A stretch of DNA of 12,519 bases from STD1-80 sp043802745 (GTDB taxonomy: Bacteria > Patescibacteriota > Minisyncoccia > Minisyncoccales > CG1-02-41-26): assembly GCA_043802745.1 (NCBI GenBank), contig JAZDKU010000005.1, positions 1 to 12,519 on the forward strand, given 5' to 3'. The notes under the pieces were generated by a model. That model saw nothing but the letters and a program-made list of their open reading frames with translations, was not told the origin of the DNA and ran no database searches. Of this stretch, positions 1 to 6,628 are shown one piece after another. Every line of letters starts with the position of its first letter. Position 1 is the first letter of the stretch. A program made the position numbers and the translations under genes.

Positions 1-2376
1 GCTTTTCCTTTCCATTGTTTTTCGGCTAGTTGAGGCAGAATTATCACCAGCAAACCAGCCAGCCGAACAATCAATACTATCAATAATATTGCCTTGCGGA
101 TCTTTTAATTCTAGCTTTTCCCCACTGTTAGATAAAGCGCCAGTGTAAATTTGATCTTCGATAATATCAGAGATAGTAGTAGAAGAAGTTCGCTCTAATA
201 AATAAAACCCGCGAGATGGAATTTTGCCAGTTAATGACACAGGGCTGGTGCCAATGCCAAAAATTTTCCAGCCAGTTAAATTTATTTCTTGGTCTGTGTT
301 GTTATAAAGCTCAATCCATTCATCATTAGCAGATGCCTGCGTGCCCATCCAAGCAATCTCGTTAATAACCACATCTAGTAAACTCGCTTGAACAGTTGTG
401 GTTGCCTGCTGTGTCGAGGTTGCTTGTTGCGAGCTAGTGGCTTGCTGGGTTGAAGTTGCCTGTTGAGTCGAAGTGGCTTGCTGGGTTGAAGTTGCCTGTT
501 GGGTGGAGGTTGCCTGCGATGAACTTGCCGAATCCGCCGAACTTGTTGAGTTAAGTGGCTGTTGAAGCTCGGGTTCAACAGCTTTTGAACTTCCACCAGA
601 AGTGCCACTTCCGCTTGATGGCTTGCTTTTTCCAACGCTATTCTTAGCTCTTGGCGTTCCCCCAACAATTGAGCTTGTTTGCCAGCCATAAAACTGATTT
701 CTTTCCATTGTTTCTTTGGTTATGTTATCCCCCTCTGGCCAATAGGGCGTAGCCTTTATTCTATCTTGCAAAGCGCATCCTCTCCCAACCAAATAAAGCA
801 TCTCGCCTGTGTTGGCTAGGGCGCCAGTATAAATATAATCAGCTTTTATTTTTGGCACCGTGTTGTCATTTGTTCGCTCCAAAAGCAAAAACCCGCCCGC
901 TTCTATAATAGTGGTGGTGGTAAAAAATATTTTTAAATTATGGCTTTTATTAAAAATCTGCCAGCCATTTAAGTCCAGCGGTCTAACAGAAATATTTTTT
1001 AACTCTATCCACTCATCGCTACTTGATTTTGTGGTACCCATCCAAGCAATTTCGTTAAAAATAACCTTGTCAAAATCTGGCTCTTGGTTTGTAGCTTGAC
1101 TACAAATCACTGGCTGAATAATTGGCGGGCTGGTTGTGGCCACTACTTGGCTAGTCGTAGCTATGGCTTGAATTTTTTGCTCGACTTGTTTTTTCATTGT
1201 TTCAACCACTTGCTCAACAGTAGTAGCGTTGCCTTCGTTAACTATTGAATCTACTTGATCGACAATTTCTTGGCTTTTCTTAGCAATATCTTCAAGCGGT
1301 AAAGGGCTGGGCTTTACCGTTTCTTCTGTATTTAGCAGGGAACTGTCCTCCGATGGCTCCGCTGGCTTGGCAAAGTCAGATATTTGGGCTGTTGGTTTTG
1401 GCGAATTAAAAATCTCAAAAAAATTCTTTATTTGCTCCACAATTCCTTGGGCTTTTTTCTTAATTTCATTTATTTTGTCTTTTATAAAGCCTTGGCTTTG
1501 GTTGGCTTCTAGGTTTTTTAAAATAATATCGCTCTGATCTATTTCTGGCACTGCCTTGCCAAACTCCACCTCCACTGTTGGCGCTTCCACGGTTTTATCC
1601 CAAGTAAAATTACCAGATTTATCCTTAACCGCCTGCCCCTTGACCCGCACGATAAACGGCTCGATTTTATTAGGCGTTTTACTTTTTTTGTTATAACTAC
1701 TAGCCAGCCATCTATCCCACGGCCAGCAGTTCGTATTTGGATTATCCTGATTACTGCCTAAATTATTAATTCCCGTCCCAATTGGTGGTTCAATGGCTTT
1801 TTGAGAGTAAAATTCTACTACAATTTTAGCCTTATTAACGCCTATGGGTGAATAAACAATAATATACGGGATATTTATAACCTGATAGTTGCCTTTAAAC
1901 GAAACAAAATCATAAGCACCAATACCACTGCCAATTTGTATTTGACCCTGCTTGAGCCAATCGTCTATGTATTTATTAGCTTGCTCAACTGTGTACTTCT
2001 CTATCAAGTCAATGGCTCCAGAAAAATCTCCATATGCCACAGCTGGCAAAAGCTTATAAACCGCCTTGATAAATCTTTTAGAAAATTCAACTCCCATTTT
2101 CACAAACCAATAATCCAAATTACTTTGTAAGGCTGTTTGTTTCACTAGTGCTACTGCTCCAGTTTTAGCTGGGCTATCCGAATCAGGATTATAAAATGAC
2201 TGGTCAAAAAACTCAAATTGTGCTTCTGATAGTGGATATTGCCTAATAATATTAAGTATATCAAGCGACTGTTTTTCTTTTAAAACAAAACTGCTTTCTT
2301 GTCCAAAAACAAAAAGCGGAGCAAATATAAAGAATGCTCCGCAAAAAATAAATAATTTTTTAAATCTTTGATTCAT
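1..2376 (-). CDS. Secreted protein with two lamin tail domains, 3' end cut by the window edge
   Basis: An uninterrupted frame of 792 codons runs from ATG at 2376 to the left edge; the stop lies outside. The N-terminus is a Sec-type signal peptide (basic MNQRFKK, then a hydrophobic stretch to about residue 24), so the product is exported. Residues 30-290 are a domain I do not recognise, and 290-435 is a hydrophilic Lys/Glu/Val-rich linker. Two lamin tail domains follow: LTD1 at about 438-570 (FNEIAWMG, DEWIEL, LNGWQIF, GGFLLLER, YTGAL) and LTD2 at about 668-792 (INEIAWMG, DEWIEL, LTGWKIF, GFYLLER, YTGALSNSGE). A QATSTQ-repeat linker joins them. Both domains end with a TMER motif. LTDs are beta-sandwich domains common in exported bacterial proteins, thought to bind surfaces or other macromolecules. 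The start is 2 bp after the preceding stop, so it is probably cotranscribed with the 217-aa gene. The specific role is unknown. Confidence 0.85.
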   Translation of the reverse strand, partial: MNQRFKKLFIFCGAFFIFAPLFVFGQESSFVLKEKQSLDILNIIRQYPLSEAQFEFFDQSFYNPDSDSPAKTGAVALVKQTALQSNLDYWFVKMGVEFSKRFIKAVYKLLPAVAYGDFSGAIDLIEKYTVEQANKYIDDWLKQGQIQIGSGIGAYDFVSFKGNYQVINIPYIIVYSPIGVNKAKIVVEFYSQKAIEPPIGTGINNLGSNQDNPNTNCWPWDRWLASSYNKKSKTPNKIEPFIVRVKGQAVKDKSGNFTWDKTVEAPTVEVEFGKAVPEIDQSDIILKNLEANQSQGFIKDKINEIKKKAQGIVEQIKNFFEIFNSPKPTAQISDFAKPAEPSEDSSLLNTEETVKPSPLPLEDIAKKSQEIVDQVDSIVNEGNATTVEQVVETMKKQVEQKIQAIATTSQVVATTSPPIIQPVICSQATNQEPDFDKVIFNEIAWMGTTKSSSDEWIELKNISVRPLDLNGWQIFNKSHNLKIFFTTTTIIEAGGFLLLERTNDNTVPKIKADYIYTGALANTGEMLYLVGRGCALQDRIKATPYWPEGDNITKETMERNQFYGWQTSSIVGGTPRAKNSVGKSKPSSGSGTSGGSSKAVEPELQQPLNSTSSADSASSSQATSTQQATSTQQATSTQQATSTQQATSSQQATSTQQATTTVQASLLDVVINEIAWMGTQASANDEWIELYNNTDQEINLTGWKIFGIGTSPVSLTGKIPSRGFYLLERTSSTTISDIIEDQIYTGALSNSGEKLELKDPQGNIIDSIDCSAGWFAGDNSASTSRKTMERKS
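397..516 (-). repeat. 18-bp in-frame tandem repeat encoding a QATSTQ linker
   Basis: About 6.7 units of 18 bp encode repeated QATSTQ hexapeptides (residues about 621-660), with one SSQ variant, between the two lamin tail domains. A higher-order 36-bp period is visible: 436-465 and 472-501 are identical over 30 bp. It is a low-complexity Ser/Thr/Gln spacer, probably flexible, and its length may vary between strains. Confidence 0.9.
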
Positions 2377-2378
2377 GT

Positions 2379-3032
2379 CTAACTACTTTTAGGTATAATC
2401 ATAATATTTTTCAAAAAATTCTGCCAATCTAAAGCACACTGATCTTTTGATGCTACCGAGAAACTTGTGCTTATGCCAATTATATCTTTTTCTCCAATAG
2501 GAACTCGCACTCCCAAAAACTGTCCAATTGCCCCTAAATCTTTTGATGCCCACTTCAAGACTTCTCTTACACCCATACTCGACACTTCACATACGGTTCC
2601 AGGAAAATTGTTTTCACAATTTATTACGCCATCCTTTACTTGTTGAATTTCTTTCCGAATATTTTGATTATTCTCCTCTTCATCCCCCACTATGATACCT
2701 ATTTCACAACCATTTTTTAAATAATCTGTTCCCGTAGCATTAGGAGAGTATAGTTTTACAAAATACTCTTCTTCGTTTGGTGGAGCATTACTTTCAAACT
2801 CCACACGCCAGGTGGGGGGGACTTTGGCGGTTAGGCCAACTTTATTGACCACAATATATTTGCCATCGGTTCGGTCCTCCACCACATAATCTCCTTTACT
2901 AAACAATCTTGGCGGGGTTGGCTTATTAACCACCTCCCCGCCAATTTTGCTTTTATAATAAAAAATCCCGGCTATGCCCGCCAGAATTACCACTGCTAAA
3001 ACTAAAAAAACAACTGCTTTACCTTTCTTCAT
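2379..3032 (-). CDS. Membrane-anchored extracytoplasmic protein, 217 aa, function unknown
   Basis: The N-terminus has a short basic start (MKKGK) and one hydrophobic segment at about residues 6-25, followed by KSK. This suggests an uncleaved signal anchor with the remaining 190 residues outside the membrane. The outer part opens with a VGLTAKVPPTWRVE stretch, which resembles the start of PsbP-like domains in small surface proteins (compare YEVQYPKEW in the 11820-12431 product), but the match is weak. Four cysteines (C109, C139, C148, C199) could form disulfides. It has its own sigma70-type promoter about 26 bp upstream and is first in a two-gene unit with the lamin-tail gene. No Shine-Dalgarno is visible. 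I do not recognise a defined family. Confidence 0.8.
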   Translation of the reverse strand: MKKGKAVVFLVLAVVILAGIAGIFYYKSKIGGEVVNKPTPPRLFSKGDYVVEDRTDGKYIVVNKVGLTAKVPPTWRVEFESNAPPNEEEYFVKLYSPNATGTDYLKNGCEIGIIVGDEEENNQNIRKEIQQVKDGVINCENNFPGTVCEVSSMGVREVLKWASKDLGAIGQFLGVRVPIGEKDIIGISTSFSVASKDQCALDWQNFLKNIMIIPKSS

Positions 3033-3057
3033 ATTTTTTATTTTTGTTTATTTTTTC

Positions 3058-3086
3058 ATTATGCCAAAATCATTTTAAACCGTCAA
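3058..3086 (-). promoter_or_regulatory. Sigma70-type promoter for the 217-aa and lamin-tail genes
   Basis: Read on the minus strand: -35 TTGACG (3081-3086), a 17-bp spacer, -10 CATAAT (3058-3063), preceded by an extended -10 TGG. Each hexamer differs from consensus at one position. The predicted start is near 3051, giving a leader of about 19 nt. Confidence 0.75.
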
Positions 3087-3105
3087 ACAAAGTTATCCCC
3101 ACCCC
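3084..3105. repeat. 22-bp element upstream of the -35, copy 1
   Basis: Matches 8101-8122 at 20 of 22 positions in the same orientation, with a perfect 16-bp core AAGTTATCCCCACCCC (3090-3105). On the minus strand it abuts and partly overlaps the -35 box of the promoter at 3058-3086. TTATCCCCA is one base from a DnaA box (TTATCCACA). It could be a regulator site shared by two promoters. Confidence 0.6.
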
Positions 3106-3113
3106 TATAATTC

Positions 3114-3142
3114 TTGCTTAACAGAAAATTTTATGCTATATT
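3114..3142 (+). promoter_or_regulatory. Plus-strand promoter of a candidate small RNA
   Basis: -35 TTGCTT (3114-3119), 17-bp spacer, -10 TATATT (3137-3142) with extended -10 TGC immediately before it. The -35 is poor (3 of 6), but the extended -10 compensates. Predicted start near 3149. It is divergent from the promoter at 3058-3086. Confidence 0.5.
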
Positions 3143-3148
3143 ATGTTT

Positions 3149-3224
3149 GTCTTTCGGTTCATTCTGTAACCGTTAGGGTTTTACATCGCAGGGCCACCCT
3201 CTTAGTTGAGGGTGGTTTTATTTT
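3149..3224 (+). ncRNA. Candidate small RNA of about 75 nt
   Basis: Between the plus-strand promoter and a plus-strand intrinsic terminator lies about 75 nt with no reading frame of note. It contains a small hairpin CGGTT/AACCG (3155-3159 with 3168-3172, 8-nt loop), a single-stranded spacer, and the terminator hairpin. Its 3' end reaches the stop codon of the convergent NYN nuclease gene. I match it to no RNA family I know; it is inferred from promoter plus terminator only. Confidence 0.4.
3194..3224 (+). terminator. Rho-independent terminator, plus strand
   Basis: Perfect 8-bp stem CCACCCTC/GAGGGTGG (3194-3201 with 3208-3215), loop TTAGTT, then TTTTATTTT. There is no T-tract on the minus-strand side, so it is oriented for the plus strand, although the hairpin also directly follows the stop of the convergent operon. 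Confidence 0.75.
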
Positions 3225-3804
3225 AAAATTCTGTACGATGCTTTAAATCTTCGCCCCAAAATTCACAAATATTTTTAAAATCAGTATAACCATCTCCGCC
3301 AGTTTTTAACTCCCTTGAAACATTATTCTCTGTTGAAAAAATATAAACTTTTTTGCCACTATTCCTCAAATAACTTACCAAAGCCAAAAAATCGGCATCT
3401 CCGCTAAATAATACAGCAATATCGTACTCTTGTGCATTGTGTATTGCATCAATTGTTATTTCAACATCCATATTTCCTTTTTCTATTATAAATTCGCCAT
3501 TTCCGTTAATAGCGGATATTCTTTTCAATTCTTTCTTTCTCACTGTAAAGCCAAGCCCCTTTTTGAGATAAGTAAAAAACCTGTGCTTTCCCCCCAAGTC
3601 GTAACTCCTTGTTCCCTCCTTAGGGAAGGCATCATAATAAAAAATTTCAACCTTATTAGCAGTAAAGTATTTTTTAAAATATTCTTTAAAATTCTTATAC
3701 TCAACAAGCTTTCGCATAGATTTTATAGCACTCCAAACATTTGAAGCGTCAATAAAAACATAAACTACATTTTCTTTTTTTATTTCTTCTTCTCGATTAA
3801 ACAT
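3223..3804 (-). CDS. NYN/LabA-type PIN-like nuclease
   Basis: 193 aa, one NYN (LabA/DUF88) domain, a PIN-like metal-dependent RNase fold. Visible signatures are the opening VFIDASN (D19, S21, N22), the central KGNMDVEITIDAI (D113, D119) and the hallmark LFSGDADF (S134, D136, D138), followed by LVSYLRNSGKKVYIF. These acidic residues form the expected active site, so the protein is probably catalytic and cytoplasmic. It is the last gene of the seven-gene operon, 11 bp after the zinc-ribbon gene. In the family, such proteins cleave structured or transfer RNA or act in RNA decay; in this setting an RNase arm of a defence system is plausible but inferred. No Shine-Dalgarno is seen. Confidence 0.9.
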   Translation of the reverse strand: MFNREEEIKKENVVYVFIDASNVWSAIKSMRKLVEYKNFKEYFKKYFTANKVEIFYYDAFPKEGTRSYDLGGKHRFFTYLKKGLGFTVRKKELKRISAINGNGEFIIEKGNMDVEITIDAIHNAQEYDIAVLFSGDADFLALVSYLRNSGKKVYIFSTENNVSRELKTGGDGYTDFKNICEFWGEDLKHRTEF

Positions 3805-3815
3805 AATTTTACTGC

Positions 3816-4007
3816 TTATTGCTCAACCTCAACCCCGCACTCCCGACAGAAAATTTTAAAATCATTTATAAGCTCAGTATGCTCAATTTGAAATTGGCCA
3901 TCAGAAAAAGTTAAAACATCATACTGGTTCGGCTCACTAATAAACTCCCCCTCCCCGCACTTGGGACAACACCCATTTTCTATTTTTGCAATTTTTTTAG
4001 CGCTCAT
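3816..4007 (-). CDS. Small zinc-ribbon protein
   Basis: 63 aa with two CxxC knuckles, CPKCG (C14, C17) and CRECG (C54, C57), about 36 residues apart, which should bind one zinc as a zinc ribbon; C13 is an extra cysteine. There is no catalytic motif. Zinc ribbons of this size bind nucleic acid or protein. Its ATG overlaps the stop of the 92-aa gene (ATGA, 4 bp), implying translational coupling, and the NYN nuclease gene follows 11 bp later. It could be a specificity subunit or regulator of the nuclease or of the RelA/SpoT-domain protein; the sequence does not decide. Confidence 0.8.
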   Translation of the reverse strand: MSAKKIAKIENGCCPKCGEGEFISEPNQYDVLTFSDGQFQIEHTELINDFKIFCRECGVEVEQ

Positions 4008-4282
4008 ATTTTTTCATTTGCTCGCAATAAAAATTCATTGTTTTTTTTAAAAATTACAGCATTGAACCCTATATTTTCTCCTCTCTCAATCTTTTCCAAA
4101 AGAACACTTGAGGCCAAAAGCAAATCGCCGAGCAATAATATTTTCTCCTCTTTCAACTTCTCGCCAAGTTTTGGCCTTTTGTGAGTTTCGCGAATTACCT
4201 TTCTCCACGCTAATTGTATTTGTGTTTTTGTCATATTTTCCACCACGACCTCGCTTCTAACAACATTTTTTAGCAGATTCAT
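4004..4282 (-). CDS. Hypothetical protein, 92 aa
   Basis: I do not recognise this protein. It looks mainly alpha-helical: a basic segment (WRKVIRETHKRPKLGEKL, about residues 26-43) is followed by a leucine-rich helix (EEKILLLGDLLLASSVLLEKI, with no membrane-length hydrophobic run). It is coupled at both ends: its ATG overlaps the stop of the RelA/SpoT-domain gene and its stop overlaps the zinc-ribbon start, each as ATGA. Such tight coupling suggests a partner or immunity factor of its neighbours. A downstream in-frame ATG (residue 17, MTKTQIQ) is an alternative start, but the overlap favours the upstream one. Confidence 0.7.
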   Translation of the reverse strand: MNLLKNVVRSEVVVENMTKTQIQLAWRKVIRETHKRPKLGEKLKEEKILLLGDLLLASSVLLEKIERGENIGFNAVIFKKNNEFLLRANEKI

Positions 4283-5814
4283 ATCTCATTTTCCCAACTT
4301 CCTATTGATTCCCAAAAATAACCTGAACCAAGTCGTAAGGCAAGTGCCTGTATTCTTCCATTAAATTTGTTTCCAAACACATCAATTTTTTCTTCCATTA
4401 CTTCCTCAATAAATTTCTTATACTCGTCTTTATTTTTAATTCTTTCTATAAATTTTGAAACCCGATTTCCATAAAATCTTCCAAAATTTGGATATGCCCA
4501 CGGCTCGCCATTACCAGCTTCTTTTTCTCCAACGGCTTTAATACAAAATAACATATTAAATTGACAAGCAAGATTAAGAAAATCGTCATCGTTTATGGTA
4601 ATAAACTTCTTGATAAAATCATTCTTTGCAAAATCATCTTTTAGTCGATTAAATGTTTTTTCCGCACCATGCACAACTTCTGGTGCAAAAATTGAACCAC
4701 TTTCCCAAACTCGAAAATAATAAAGTCGTCCATTGTAATCTCTCTCAATTTTATAATTTAATAGTAAGTGCATTGCGTTACTATTTAGTTTCCAAAGCGC
4801 ATAAATGCTAAGGTAATAAAAAGCATTGTGTATGGAGGCAGATGGAACAGATAAAGTTACAGTGTATCCTGCTTTATAAGTAGCAAGAGAAATAATCAGA
4901 CCAAATTTATCCAAAACTTTACGGAGAATAGGAATCTTATCGTGCTTAATTGCTAAAATTCCAATAGAGACTATTACATTTAGTGCAATTTCCATTTTCG
5001 CTAAAATTTCAATAGCCCCATCGGGTGTTTTGGTATTTGCGTATTCATATTCCCAAACATTTTTAATATTCAAAAATTCCGCCTCTAAAACATCAACAAC
5101 TTCTACAGATTTATTTTCAGCAATAAGTTTTTCAATACTGTTGGTCGCAGAAATTTTGCCAACAACGCTTACCTTTTCTGTTGTATCTTGGTAAATCATA
5201 CCTATTTCATCGTCGCCCACATTTTCTTTGCTCTTTGCACCCTTTTTTACTAATTCCCAAAGGTTCTCGCAATTACTCAAAATACCAGAAACAACTTGTG
5301 TTAAAATATCAGCATCTCCTTCCGCCTTTCTTTTATAATTGTACAAATGCGATTGAATTGCCCAGGCGTCTTGCAGAACCGTTCTTAATTGTATTTCGCA
5401 AAATAAATTTTCTTTTTTAGTATTTATTTCAAATTCTTTTTTTATAATATAATGGATACCTCGATAACCGCTCTCGCCAAATCGAGGTTGTCTTTCAATA
5501 TCAGAATATTTTTTCTTTAATTCTTCGCTGAGAATTGCGTCAAAACGATCTACATCGCTTAGGCAATGACAAATAATCCTAACGCCAGCAATATCTTGCA
5601 AATCAACTAACTTAGAATACTTGCCGTTTGAGTTCTTAATTTTTTGTTCAATTGATGGAGCTGCTTTTATTCTACCGCCCATACCGTGGTCGTCTTCAAC
5701 TATATCAACAGTCGTCTTATGTTGTTTTCTAATTTCAGACAAAAAATCAAGTACCTCATCTTTAAACGAAGTATAGAATGGTTCATAAATTTTTAGCTCA
5801 TCATTAATAGTCAT
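4279..5814 (-). CDS. RelA/SpoT synthetase-domain protein with a long novel C-terminal region (candidate toxin)
   Basis: 511 aa. Residues about 17-195 form a RelA/SpoT nucleotidyltransferase (synthetase) domain: RIKAAPSIEQKI (R48, K50, S54, K58), LQDIAGVRI (D74, R79), the G-loop-like SGYRGIHY (115-122) and CEIQLRT..QDAWA..SH (E140, Q142, R144, W151, H156). No HD hydrolase, TGS or ACT domain is present, so it is not a housekeeping Rel. The family transfers pyrophosphate from ATP to GTP/GDP, or, in toxic members such as FaRel2 and CapRel, to ATP or tRNA 3' ends. Residues about 200-511 are a helical region I cannot assign, ending with a conserved-looking WAYPNFGRFYGNRVSKFIE stretch, possibly a sensor. 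It sits 12 bp downstream of the 84-aa gene and overlaps the 92-aa gene. A toxin or effector role is inferred from context. Confidence 0.85.
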   Translation of the reverse strand: MTINDELKIYEPFYTSFKDEVLDFLSEIRKQHKTTVDIVEDDHGMGGRIKAAPSIEQKIKNSNGKYSKLVDLQDIAGVRIICHCLSDVDRFDAILSEELKKKYSDIERQPRFGESGYRGIHYIIKKEFEINTKKENLFCEIQLRTVLQDAWAIQSHLYNYKRKAEGDADILTQVVSGILSNCENLWELVKKGAKSKENVGDDEIGMIYQDTTEKVSVVGKISATNSIEKLIAENKSVEVVDVLEAEFLNIKNVWEYEYANTKTPDGAIEILAKMEIALNVIVSIGILAIKHDKIPILRKVLDKFGLIISLATYKAGYTVTLSVPSASIHNAFYYLSIYALWKLNSNAMHLLLNYKIERDYNGRLYYFRVWESGSIFAPEVVHGAEKTFNRLKDDFAKNDFIKKFITINDDDFLNLACQFNMLFCIKAVGEKEAGNGEPWAYPNFGRFYGNRVSKFIERIKNKDEYKKFIEEVMEEKIDVFGNKFNGRIQALALRLGSGYFWESIGSWENEI

Positions 5815-5826
5815 AAATCTTTTTAA

Positions 5827-6081
5827 TTATTGTAGATATCCCGTTTTGTTTTTATCTAAGAAAGATTTTAGATAAATTTTATCAATATAGCTAAGTTTAA
5901 ATAAATCTCCTTTAATTCGCTTGAATTCCCAAATACAATCGCCAAGATCTCCATCATTGTATTCCTCAACGCTAACCATATTTTCATCCTTCAAACAATC
6001 AACCGTAGTTAAACCGTTTTTTCCGCAAATATCCGCTATATCATCAAAAGAATATTTTTTATTTTTTGTAAAAATAATCAT
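5827..6081 (-). CDS. Hypothetical protein, 84 aa, with strong ribosome-binding site
   Basis: I do not recognise a family. It is a small, acidic, mixed alpha/beta-looking protein (MIIFTKNKKYSFDDIADICGKNG at the start; acidic centre EEYNDGDLGDC). It has a textbook Shine-Dalgarno, AAGGAG at 6091-6096, nine bases before ATG, unlike its neighbours. It follows the endonuclease gene by 18 bp and precedes the RelA/SpoT-domain gene by 12 bp. Small acidic protein, high expected translation and position just before a candidate toxin together suggest an antitoxin; this is inference from gene order only. Confidence 0.75.
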   Translation of the reverse strand: MIIFTKNKKYSFDDIADICGKNGLTTVDCLKDENMVSVEEYNDGDLGDCIWEFKRIKGDLFKLSYIDKIYLKSFLDKNKTGYLQ

Positions 6082-6090
6082 ATTATTTAA

Positions 6091-6096
6091 CTCCTT
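6091..6096 (-). promoter_or_regulatory. Strong Shine-Dalgarno of the 84-aa gene
   Basis: AAGGAG on the minus strand, nine bases before the ATG at 6081. It is the only clear ribosome-binding site in the operon, so it shows the host uses anti-SD pairing and that this gene may be translated more strongly than its neighbours. Confidence 0.75.
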
Positions 6097-6099
6097 ATT

Positions 6100-6624
6100 T
6101 TAAATCTTCGGCACTGGTAAACCCAACTTTTGTAATGGCAAATATTGAAAATAATACTGACAACCCATCGAAATAACATAATCCAAAACATCTTTGTACT
6201 GTGGCTTACGAAACCAATCACTAAGGATATAAATGTACTCTACTTCTATATTAAGGAGTGCCATTAATTTTTTATATTGTTTCTTTTTAAAATCGCAAGT
6301 TTGTAATTTTTCATCAACCGACCCCGTCACTTCCTGATACTTCATTTCAACCACAAAAAGGGTGTTGTTGACAACAACATATAATGCTTCGTCAGGAAGT
6401 AATTTTTTCGAAATTATCTTTTTATAATCAACATTTTGCGATTCAAGATACTTATAGAGTCCGTGTTTTCGATAACTTCGTGCAACTTCTTTACTAAAAT
6501 AGTAAATGATATTGCCTTTTACCGAGTACCCATTTGTACTCTCAAGAATAGATAAAATATCTATACCCCTTTCAAATTTAAGACCTGTAATTGTATTTCC
6601 CCCTCCGAATCCTTGTTTCTTCAT
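6100..6624 (-). CDS. Type II restriction endonuclease, PD-(D/E)XK fold
   Basis: 174 aa. The nuclease core is visible as LLPDEALYVVVNNTLFVVEMK, that is PD (77-78) and ExK (E93, K95) separated by a hydrophobic strand, followed by YQEVTGSVDEKLQTCDFKKKQY, a segment typical of one group of small restriction enzymes. The N-terminal GGNTITGLKFE is also characteristic of that group. It should hydrolyse DNA with Mg2+ at a site protected by the methyltransferase encoded 4 bp upstream. The recognition sequence cannot be read from the protein. It is second in the operon, after the lexA-methyltransferase fusion. ATG at 6624 has no Shine-Dalgarno, so translation may depend on coupling. The domain looks complete. 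Confidence 0.85.
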   Translation of the reverse strand: MKKQGFGGGNTITGLKFERGIDILSILESTNGYSVKGNIIYYFSKEVARSYRKHGLYKYLESQNVDYKKIISKKLLPDEALYVVVNNTLFVVEMKYQEVTGSVDEKLQTCDFKKKQYKKLMALLNIEVEYIYILSDWFRKPQYKDVLDYVISMGCQYYFQYLPLQKLGLPVPKI

Positions 6625-6628
6625 ATAT

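Noticed and set aside
397..516. CRISPR array
   Set aside because: The repeat is contiguous, in frame and has no spacers.
375..689. Minus-strand open frame of 104 codons beginning MAGKQAQL
   Set aside because: It is an alternative frame of the QATSTQ repeat and linker inside the lamin-tail gene, whose own frame is open over the full 2376 bp.
3084..3105. Replication origin based on the DnaA-box-like TTATCCCCA
   Set aside because: Only one near-match per site, no cluster of boxes, and no dnaA, dnaN or gidA nearby.
3194..3224. Terminator of the defence operon on the minus strand
   Set aside because: The hairpin follows the last stop codon, but the minus-strand sequence after it (CCCTGCGATG) has no T-tract; the T-run is on the plus-strand side.
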